This document shows, one piece after another, positions 1-9,600 of a stretch of 64,000 nt of DNA; the stretch's first letter is position 1; the number at the start of each line of letters is the position of its first letter. The stretch comes from Cubamyces lactineus (taxonomy: Eukaryota; Basidiomycota; Agaricomycetes; Polyporales; Polyporaceae). The DNA lies in NCBI GenBank assembly GCA_022376465.1, contig JACDTU010000007.1, forward strand, positions 1,612,001 to 1,676,000, in the 5' to 3' direction. The notes beneath the pieces are model-generated. The model searched no databases and had not been told where the DNA came from. It saw only the letters and a list, made by a program, of their open reading frames with translations. Position numbers and translations under genes: made by a program.

Positions 1-164
1 TGAACACTCGCCTTTTTGGACTTCTAGTCCGTACTCTGACACTCACCCCCGACCCCCTAGTCCGACCAACCTTCGTTCCCAAGTCCGACCTCCGTCCTGT
101 CAAGTCCGAACTCCGTAGTCCGCAAATAGAGGACACCGAGTCGGAACCTGTGCGTTACCAATAG
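1..164. other. AGTCCG-rich stretch upstream of the open pol frame of element 1
   Basis: The first 164 bases carry at least six spaced AGTCCG motifs. They lie upstream of a TAG at 162-164 that closes the frame used by the downstream pol. This is probably the gag-pol linker region of element 1, but no domain can be recognised. Confidence 0.4.
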
Positions 165-3100
165 TTTCGCGAAAGTCCTCACCCCAGTGCTAGTCCGACC
201 TCCGGTCGTACTCCGACCCCGAACTCCGTCCAAGCCCCGACCACCGGAGTTATACCCCCGGACGGCACGGACCTAACAGTCTGGATCCGAGCAAAGGTCA
301 ACCCCGCAATGGCACTCGCACAACAGCACCAAGCACAGGAAGAGAAGAAGACGTTCGAAGAAATGCTCCCTGAACCATACCAAGGATATGCCACCATCTT
401 TGAAAAGAAGGCGTCCGAACGATTCCCACCATTGTCATGATCCGTGCTGGAATGGCATGTCATGGCATTAGGAACTGCTTATATAGATCCGGATAACTAT
501 GCTGATAACCTCAGCATAGTGGCCTTTTGGCCCAGTTGTTAGATTGTGTTATTGTCCGGGCACGGTCTCTCACAGTATGCTGAGGTTCCCAGGTCACTGG
601 TTCAAACCCTGGTGGTTGCATTCTGTTCCGCACCACAGGGCCCCAGACTAGTGGCTTACAGAGGCTTGGGAAACCTCTGGGGGTCTGCTATAAAAAGCAT
701 TCCTGGGTCCTAGAAGGTTAAGCTAGCCCCAGGGCCTGGAGAACCCTGGTTTGATGTGTCAGGCTAGCACCTTCGAGGGCTTGGTGCCTAAAGGGGGGGC
801 ACTGTCATGATCCGTGCTGGAATGGCATGTCATGGCATTAGGAACTGCTTATATAGATCCGGATAACTATGCTGATAACCTCAGCATAGTGGCCTTTTGG
901 CCCAGTTGTTAGATTGTGTTATTGTCCGGGCACGGTCTCTCACAACCATCACGACCCTGGGACCTGGCCATTGAACTCAAGGAAGGCTTTACCCCGAAGG
1001 ACTTCAAGCGATATCAACTCACGCCCAAGGAACTCGAAGCCGAGGAAGAATTCATCTGGCAGAACCTACGAAAAGGCTATATCCGACCTTCGAACTCGCC
1101 GATGGCATCCCCATTCTTCTTCGTCGGCAAGAAAGACGGGACACTACGACCCTGTCAAGACTATCGATACCTCAACGAAGGAACCGTCCCCAACAAGTAC
1201 ACCATATGTTGCAACAATAATGCATTACGAACAGGTAGTTCCCCTACACCGTTATACAACTAAACCTGGCTGGTTCCTAATACTTTACGAATGCCCGGGG
1301 TTTCCGGGATAGCCTCCATAGGTCCGGCTCGGCTTCTCGGCTTCCTTCCTAATATGGTAGGTGTCCCCGGCAGGCCCTTTCTCCCGGTCTGGGCGCTTTT
1401 TATGGGCGCTTTTTTCGGGCTTTTTGGGCGCTTTTCTGGGCGCTTTTCCCACACCTTTCTGGGCACTTTTCTGATGCTTTTCTGGGCGCTTTTCTGGCGC
1501 TTTTCTGGGCGCTTTTCTGGCGCTTTTCTGGGCGCTTTTCTGGCGCTTTTCTGGGCGCTTTTTTGACACTCTTTGGGCGCTTTTTGTCAATGATCTGGGC
1601 GCTTTTTGGCTACTATCTGGGCGCTTTTTGGGCGCTTTTTTGCGTCCAAACAGGGTAGATATATTCTACACCTCCCTGCACCCCCCCTCTGGGGCTCTAT
1701 TAGGGCACCCTGTTGGGCTAAAAATATGCATGTTATGTATGTGTATGCTGTAGTATATCTCTGTGTGCATAGGCATAGAATAGGGCAGGGAAAGTAGCCT
1801 AAAAATGCGACCTCAGGGCAGGAGCCACCAGGAGGGGGACCACTGCAGGGTGGCTGGGCTGTCATCCTCTGGGCCAATTCCTATGAGTAGTATATCATTC
1901 AAAAGGTGCTTGAAAGGGCTTTCCAATGCATATTTTTTTCAGGAGGAACCATGCAGTATTGGCAGAGATATAGACCATCGCATTTTCGCCAAAAATGGCC
2001 ATTTTGTTTCCTTTGTTACTCTGCACCCAGGGGTCCCCTCATGTTGCCCTTGGTACCGTTGGATTCGCGTTTTTAAGGGCTTTCTAACAGTAGTAAATAC
2101 ATGAAATTCTGACCACATGCATTGTCGCCCTCCTCCTGCCCCTCCCCCACTTACCCACCTCATAGCTCCTGCAGTTCTTGGTCTTTCTCTGTGAAGTTTT
2201 TTGATCCTTGTAGTATACATACGAAACTATGTATTTACCGCTTTTCACGCCCTAATATGGCCTACCCCCAATGGAATTCATCTAGGTGCATTTTCGCACT
2301 TTTCAGATTCTTCCCTCCATATCTCTGCACCCAGAGCAGATATTGCCTTCGTTCTTTTTGCATTTTGTGCCTAGACAGCGATACTACATGTCTGTAGAAG
2401 CTCATTCTTATCGAATGCAGCGATCAGAATTGAGCTCCTTATCAGCTGTAGTAGGCAGATCCTGTTTTGGCTTACACCCAGGACAATATTCTTTAATCGG
2501 ATGGTACATTCATATTCTACTCGTTGATAGCTACCTGTAACGATGGGAATCATGAGATTTGGTGAAGAATTGAGTGAGCTACAGGAGATGGACTTCCTGG
2601 ACACCCAAAGTTGCAGTGTGTGCAGCTGCACTGCTCCGGAAATGCATGCAGTGCACAGCTGAGCGGGCAGCATTTGGTGCCTGTGAGCCATATCTCTGCA
2701 ACCACTCAACCAAATCCCATTATTCTTGTTGTGCAAGGTAGCTATCAACGAGTAGAATATGAATGTACCATCCGATTAAAGAATATTGTCCTGGGTGTAA
2801 GCCAAAACAGGATCTGCCTACTACAGCTGATAAGGAGCTCAATTCTGATCGCTGCATTCGATAAGAATGAGCTTCTACAGACATGTAGTATCGCTGTCTA
2901 GGCACAAAATGCAAAAAGAACGAAGGCAATATCTGCTCTGGGTGCAGAGATATGGAGGGAAGAATCTGAAAAGTGCGAAAATGCACCTAGATGAATTCCA
3001 TTGGGGGTAGGCCATATTAGGGCGTGAAAAGCGGTAAATACATAGTTTCGTATGTATACTACAAGGATCAAAAAACTTCACAGAGAAAGACCAAGAACTG

Positions 3101-6100
3101 CAGGAGCTATGAGGTGGGTAAGTGGGGGAGGGGCAGGAGGAGGGCGACAATGCATGTGGTCAGAATTTCATGTATTTACTACTGTTAGAAAGCCCTTAAA
3201 AACGCGAATCCAACGGTACCAAGGGCAACATGAGGGGACCCCTGGGTGCAGAGTAACAAAGGAAACAAAATGGCCATTTTTGGCGAAAATGCGATGGTCT
3301 ATATCTCTGCCAATACTGCATGGTTCCTCCTGAAAAAAATATGCATTGGAAAGCCCTTTCAAGCACCTTTTGAATGATATACTACTCATAGGAATTGGCC
3401 CAGAGGATGACAGCCCAGCCACCCTGCAGTGGTCCCCCTCCTGGTGGCTCCTGCCCTGAGGTCGCATTTTTAGGCTACTTTCCCTGCCCTATTCTATGCC
3501 TATGCACACAGAGATATACTACAGCATACACATACATAACATGCATATTTTTAGCCCAACAGGGTGCCCTAATAGAGCCCCAGAGGGGGGGTGCAGGGAG
3601 GTGTAGAATATATCTACCCTGTTTGGACGCAAAAAAGCGCCCAAAAAGCGCCCAGATAGTAGCCAAAAAGCGCCCAGATCATTGACAAAAAGCGCCCAAA
3701 GAGTGTCAAAAAAGCGCCCAGAAAAGCGCCAGAAAAGCGCCCAGAAAAGCGCCAGAAAAGCGCCCAGAAAAGCGCCAGAAAAGCGCCCAGAAAAGCATCA
3801 GAAAAGTGCCCAGAAAGGTGTGGGAAAAGCGCCCAGAAAAGCGCCCAAAAAGCCCGAAAAAAGCGCCCATAAAAAGCGCCCAGACCGGGAGAAAGGGCCT
3901 GCCGGGGACACCTACCATATTAGGAAGGAAGCCGAGAAGCCGAGCCGGACCTATGGAGGCTATCCCGGAAACCCCGGGCATTCGTAAAGTATTAGGAACC
4001 AGCCAGGTTTAGTTGTATAACGGTGTAGGGGAACTACCTGTTCGTAATGCATTATTTCTACAGCAGCAGCTGACAAGTACCCGCTGCCACTCATCTCGGA
4101 ACTGGTCGACAAACTACGCGGCGCAAAGGTCTTTTCCAAGCTGGATCTTCGCTCAGGATACAACAATGTTCGCATCAAAGATGGCGACCAGTGGAAGGCC
4201 GCCTTCAGGACCAGTAAGGGGCTGTATGAACCAATGGTCATGTTCTTTGGCCTTCGGAACTCCCCCTCCGCCTTCCAAGCCATGATGAACGCGATCTTCG
4301 CAGACATGATCGACGAAGGATGGGTAGTGATTTACATGGACGACATACTGATCTTTTCGGCAGATCTGGACGAACACCGAAGAAGGACCTTACGTGTCCT
4401 GGAACGACTCAAAGAACACGACCTCTACCTCAAACTAGAGAAGTGCATATTCGACGCACCAGAAGTGGAGTATCTTGGAATGATCATCAGCGAGAACCGG
4501 ATCTCCATGGACCCTATCAAGATTAAGGGAATACTCGACTGGCCAGAACAGACAACCGTCAAGGACGTTCAATCATTCCTTGGATTCGGCAACTTCTACC
4601 GACGATTCATTGACCATTTCTCGGAGATCGCACGACCACTCAATGCGCTAACCAAGAAGGACACCAAATGGGAATGGACCATGGAATGCCAGAAGGCCTT
4701 CGACATGCTGAAGCAACGATTCGCGACGGCCCCCGTGCTGCAAATGCCCGACGTTAGCAAACCCTTTGTCGTCGAATCCGACGCCTCGCAATGGGCCACA
4801 GGGGCAGTACTCCGGCAACGAGACGCCAACGGCAACCTGCACCCGTGCGTGTATCTATCCGAAGGATTCACCGAAGCGGAACGGAACTACGAAATCTATG
4901 ACCGAGAACTACTTGGCATCATTCGAGCCCTGAAGGCCTGGCGACACTACCTCGAAGGATCAGGGCACCCGGTTACGATCCTATCCGACCACAAGAACCT
5001 CACCTACTGGCGCAACCCGCAACAACTGAACAGACGACAGGCACGATGGGCCCTCTTTCTCTCCCAGTTCGACATCCAACTCGTACACACCCCCGGCACG
5101 GCAATGGTACAATCGGATGCACTATCCCAAAGACCCGATCACCGACAAGGATCAGAAGACGACAATACTGAACGAACCATGCTACCTGACAACCTCTTCG
5201 TACGACTAGTGGACACCCGACTGGCACCAAGATTCCGACACTTGGCCACGCAAGACAGACTCTTTTGCGACGCACTTGCCGCCATCAGACACGACGGACC
5301 ACCCCCAATCAGAAGTGCACTCACCGATTGGCAAGAACGAGATGGCTTAATCTTCTACAAGAACCGATGCTACGTACCGGCCGACGAAGCTCTGCGACGA
5401 GACCTGATCAGTCAACACCACGACTCCCCGGCAGCCGGACACCCTGGGAAATTCAAGACTCTAGAACTGATACGACGGTCATACTGGTGGCCCGGCATGT
5501 ATGCCATGGTATCCCGATACGTCGAAGGCTGTGCCACATGCCAGCAGAACAAGCCAAACACACACCCGACCACCCCGCCCCCACAACCAATCCCCGCTGA
5601 CGATGTTACTCGGCCATTCCAGAATGTCACGATGGATCTCATCACCGATCTCCCCGAATCCCACGGCTACGATAGTATTCTGGTCGTGGTCGACCATGGC
5701 CTTACGAAGGGGGTGATCTTCGCACCATGCAAGAAGACGATCGATGCAATCAGCACAGCGGCGCTCTACCACCGGCACGTCTATCGACGCTTCGGACTAC
5801 CCAGCAAGGTCATATCCGACAGAGGACCACAGTTTGTGTCCAATGTCACCCGCGAACTAGGGAAACTCCTGGGCATCACACTCTCCCCATCCACCGCCTA
5901 CCACCCGCAAACCGACGGACAAACCGAACGCGTGAATCAAGAACTGGAAGTCTACCTCAGAATATTCTGCGAAGGTCGACCGGACGAATGGGCAGAACAC
6001 CTCATTGATGCCGAAGTTGCACACAACCAACGGATCCATTCGGCACGAAATGCATCACCCTTCTACCTCATGATGGGGTATGAACCGACGCTGATTCCCA

Positions 6101-6669
6101 TCGCATACCCCAAGACCAACGCCCCGACAGTACAAGAACGGCTGGCAAACCTCCAGAAGGCCAGGGACGAAGCCCTAGCAGCTCACGAACTAGCCCGACA
6201 TGTCATGAGTAACAGATTCAAGGGAAAGTTCGTCCAATTCAAGAAGGGACAGAAGGTCTGGCTCGAAGGGAAGAACCTCAACCTCGCCTACGCATCCCGG
6301 AAACTTGCACCAAAACGGGAAGGGCCCTTTGTCATCACCGAGGTCCTCGGACCCGTGACCTATCGGCTGGAGCTGCCGAAACACTGGAAGGTACACCCCG
6401 TGTTCCACACGTGCTTCCTCACCCCATACAAGGAAAACGACACCCACGGACCAAACTACACGAGGCCACCACCTGACCTTATCGACGGAGAAGAAGAATA
6501 TGAGGTCGAAGCGATCGTCGGACACAAGACCACACGAGGCGGAATCCGCTACCAAATCAAGTGGAAAGGCTACTCCAGCGCCGAGAACACATGGGAACCC
6601 GAGTCTGCTCTAATTCCGAACGCCAAAGAAATCCTCCAACGGTATAAAAGGGCGAAGAAGCTGCTGTAA
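165..6669 (+). CDS. Element 1 pol: reverse transcriptase, RNase H, integrase, chromodomain (interrupted)
   Basis: The coding pieces are 165-432, 950-1200 and 4081-6669, and they join in frame once the TRIM and foldback elements are removed. They encode the lead-in to reverse transcriptase, the RT palm with a YMDD box near 4334, and an RNase H with ESDAS and SDHKNLTYW motifs. An integrase follows, with an HHCC zinc finger (GHPG, then CATCQQNK) and DDE residues in [15 protein letters not shown] and QTERVNQE. The C-terminus is a chromodomain ([16 protein letters not shown]), which usually steers integration to chromatin. The protease would lie upstream of the window. TAA at 6667-6669 ends the frame. 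The insertions make this copy non-functional, although no internal stop or indel is visible in the pieces. Confidence 0.93.
433..574 (+). repeat. 5' LTR of the TRIM
   Basis: The 142-bp repeat runs TGTCATGATCC...CTCTCACA. It has a TATA-like TTATATAG at 479-486. A perfect 9-bp hairpin follows, with arms CTATGCTGA 497-505 and TCAGCATAG 511-519 and a 5-nt loop. Confidence 0.93.
576..587 (+). promoter_or_regulatory. Self-priming PBS of the TRIM
   Basis: TATGCTGAGGTT is the exact reverse complement of AACCTCAGCATA at 507-518 in the LTR. That site lies about 20-30 nt downstream of the TATA-like box, where the transcript should begin. This matches the Tf1-type mechanism, in which the mRNA 5' end folds back as primer. 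It is inferred, not proven. Confidence 0.7.
790..802 (+). promoter_or_regulatory. Polypurine tract of the TRIM
   Basis: A run of seven G in AAAGGGGGGGCAC sits directly before the 3' LTR, where plus-strand DNA priming is expected. Confidence 0.8.
803..944 (+). repeat. 3' LTR of the TRIM
   Basis: This is the second 142-bp copy, and no difference from 433-574 was seen. It is followed by the target-site copy ACCAT at 945-949. Confidence 0.93.
1216..2536 (+). repeat. Left arm of foldback element
   Basis: The arm is the exact mirror of 2736-4056, with coordinates summing to 5272. Its outer part carries repeats of GCGCTTTTCTGG (about 1380-1640). The inner part is non-repetitive. Confidence 0.93.
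1380..1640 (+). repeat. GGCGCTTTT-type minisatellite
   Basis: Alternating 11- and 12-bp variants of TCTGGCGCTTTT and TCTGGGCGCTTTT are repeated many times. The mirror copy lies at about 3632-3892. The K/A/P- and F/G/L-rich frames read through it are artefacts of the repeat. It may be a subterminal protein-binding array of the element. Confidence 0.8.
2736..4056 (-). repeat. Right arm of foldback element
   Basis: This is the inverted copy of 1216-2536. The centre between the arms, 2537-2735, is unique sequence with no recognisable gene. Confidence 0.93.
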
Positions 6670-6675
6670 TCTGCA

Positions 6676-9600
6676 ATGCTCTCCCTCGCCATCCTCTTCG
6701 CCATCTACTGTTACAAATGTACGATAGGCGTCTTACGAACTGTACGATTTGGTATGGTCTCTACTTCTGTCTCTGTACTATACGAATATGGCGGACTCTA
6801 GGATTCTAGCTACGGTTCTTAAAGACAGGAATGGTCTCGTATTATCTAGGACTCTCTAGGACTTTCTATGCACAGTTACTGCTGCACAGTGCACAGTTAC
6901 TTCCGCGCAGTGCACAGGCGCTTCTGCACAGTCCACAGCAGCACTGCCACAGTGTTACTAGGTTCGACTAGCGCTGACTACTACGCACCAGAAAGTCCAT
7001 GTACACGCTAGAACATTCCGTCTACAGGCCTGCATACATGTATATAAGAGGCGACGCCATAGAGCGACCCTCAGCTTTCAGTCTCTTCGCGAAATACGAC
7101 TTTGGTTGCTCGTTAACTCGCTTTCAACTGCAAATACTACTACGCGCTTATCTTCGACAAGCTAGGGCTAGTAGCTGAATAGATACAAGCTCTCTATTCA
7201 TTGACGTCTTAAGGCTTGATAGTTTAAGAGTCACGCTCGAAAGCGTAACATTAGACTGAAAGCTTTAACCCTCCACTTGTTAAAAGTGCAGAGGCCTACG
7301 TCGGAAGACAACGACTACGAAACGCATCAGAACCCTCTCTTGCTCGTAACGTACAGAGAGACGATAGTCAATACGGAGGGAACTACACAACCCCCATTGC
7401 GACAATCACCCGGGGTACTAGACGGAAGGAACAAAACACTGCCGAGGCTACCACCACTCGCGATCCCGGAGAATATAGTTGCTCTCCCAAGTTCGCCAAG
7501 AGGATCCCCATTCCCCTTGATAAGAGGTTTTAGCTCGACAATCCCTTACGTAGAAAGTACCGGTTCAATATCGTCGGGTCAGAGCACTCGAGTATCGGAC
7601 CACGAACCCGCGTTTCAGCGAACACAAGAGTGGAGAGAATATAGGAATTCTCTGGCCATTCAGGCGGAATCAGGAGTAGCAATAGGCGTACCCATTCCAA
7701 CCCGAGCGAGTCCAGGAACGGATAGTTCGGATCGATCGACTCCAGAAACTAGTGTTGAAGAAGCATCCTCAACGGCAGGGATATTCTATCGGAGAACACA
7801 GCTTCCGGTGCACGCGATCGATACGCTTCGAGTTATAGCAGATAACTTGGAAGTACTAGGACAGGAAGACTTCACGAGGAGATATCACGCGACTCTCGAA
7901 CGAGCCCATCGATACATAACTCAGGTCATCCAGACACTCGAATTTATTCCAAGACAAGCTGTTACGCCTCCAACGAGGGTACGGAACTTTGCGGGATATC
8001 TTCAGAACCAGATTGACTACCTGCGAGCAAAGGTCCTCAATCCGGAGAACTACGCAGATATAGACCTCGAAGAAAATCTTAGGAAATTTCGTAGTTGCCT
8101 CCGAGCTAGGGAACTACATCAGGCTTTCCTACGACAAGCACAACGTGTATGAGTTCAGCTGAACCATATAGTTGTTCAAGGTTATATCATCTCTACAACT
8201 CCGACAAAGCTCGGGACGTATACTATCGAGAAAGCGTAGACAAGTGGAATTTTTGCACCAACGAAAGGTGTCCACTTCGGTACAACACTAAGGAGGTTCC
8301 AAACGTCAAGCACGCATCGGCTTTAATCCTAACACACTCTTCACAAGAGCGGGATATTACTAACACCCACGGACGACAACCCGCGTTAGTCAAGAAGCCA
8401 CTACTTGCTGGAAAAGCTACTGGTCGGATTAATAGTCCGAGAGTTGTGTCAGGATCGTTTCCGACTTCAAGAGTAGGAACCCCAAAACCTCAAGAATCCG
8501 AATCACCTAAGGAATCAGGTCCATCCTTCAAGGAGAAAGGAAAGGAGACCGAACCGCCTAAGGTAGAGGACTCGGACAAGGAGGACGAGACTTTTCGGAC
8601 GACGGTCGAAGCACCTGAACCGAAAATCGAAGAAACTATTCGGATTAAGGTCGTAGTACCTGCACCGAAAACAGAAGACACTCGGGTCGAGGCAGAAACA
8701 CCTGAACCGAGAGAAGAGCATATTCAGACAGAGGTCGAGGAGACTAAATCTGAATTGGAGTATACTGGTCGCAGCGCAACCCCAGAATTTGTACGAAAAT
8801 CAGTACCATCGTACATGTCGGGAACAGCGACAGGAGAGTCCATTTCTGGAGCCCATAGATATGCGTTCACTCCGCAAGGGCAAGGCTCAGAAGGAGAAAG
8901 ATACGGGTCTTTATCAAGTGGACCAGCCCCTCAGGCAACGGCAATTTCTGGAGGAGTTATCAATCCTTCTGGAGGTGGAGGAGGAGGCGGACCAGGTAGG
9001 CCCGGAGGTCGGCCTGACCCTGAGCCTTCAGATCCCTACTCTCCAGGAGGAGGACCACCAGGACCAGACCCAGACCCGGAACCGCAAGAAGCTCCAGGAA
9101 ATGCGCCGCAAGGACACGGAAAGGGCAAGATCAAGGACCCTGAGGTCTTCAACGGAGACCGAGACAAAACCAGGTCCTTCCTCAATCAACTGTTCCTGTT
9201 GTTCACGGCGCGACCCCACGACTTCGTTAATGATTACACGAAGGTGGCGACGGCCCTATCCTTCATGGAAGGGGACAATATAAACTACTGGAAGGACATC
9301 ACAATTCAGCGAGCTGAAGAGGAAATTAGACCGGGAGTCTATCGAGGATTTGACTCTTGGCCGGTCTTCAAGAGGAATTTCCTGCTCGCATTTGCCCCAG
9401 TAGACGAGGTGGATGACTCTATGGTTAATCTCACGACGATACAGCTCAAGGACTACTCTTCAGTCGATGAGTTCAATGCGAGGTTCATGGATCTAGCTCT
9501 TAAGGGAAAAATTCTGGACCCAGCAGCGCAACTGGCCCTGTACAGGAATGCGCTTCCAGAATATTTACTGAAGAAGATATCCATGTCGTACCCTCCGCCG

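Larger units (their letters stand above)
433..944 (+). mobile_element. TRIM-like non-autonomous mini LTR retrotransposon
   Basis: This 512-bp element has two 142-bp LTRs (433-574 and 803-944) that look identical. Each begins TG and ends CA. It is flanked by the 5-bp duplication ACCAT (428-432 and 945-949). The 228-bp interior has no coding capacity. A purine-rich tract AAAGGGGGGGCAC abuts the 3' LTR and fixes the orientation as plus. A 12-nt primer-binding site lies one base after the 5' LTR. It sits in pol of element 1, and its removal gives an in-frame F-P-P-S-R-P-W junction. Identical LTRs imply a recent insertion. Enzymes must come from an autonomous Ty3-type relative. Confidence 0.93.
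1201..4072. mobile_element. Foldback element with 1.32-kb inverted arms
   Basis: This 2,872-bp insertion in the RT domain of element 1 is flanked by the 8-bp duplication ACAAGTAC (1193-1200 and 4073-4080). Two 1,321-bp arms (1216-2536 and 2736-4056) are reverse complements around a 199-bp centre. They appear perfect, because every open frame in one arm has an identical mirror in the other. The outermost 15-16 bp do not match well. No transposase frame is present, so it is non-autonomous. An 8-bp duplication suits hAT-like or related DNA transposons, but the family cannot be assigned by eye. Removing it restores the conserved K-Y-P-L-P-L-I motif of RT. Confidence 0.93.

Noticed and set aside
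590..620. GGTTCAAACCC in the TRIM interior, like a tRNA B box
   Set aside because: No matching A box or tRNA fold was found, and the LTRs, duplication and polypurine tract explain the element without a SINE origin.
1260..4012. Paired open frames of about 60-100 codons in both foldback arms
   Set aside because: Each is the exact mirror of another in the opposite arm, several are K/P- or F/G-rich readings of the minisatellite, and none has a domain.
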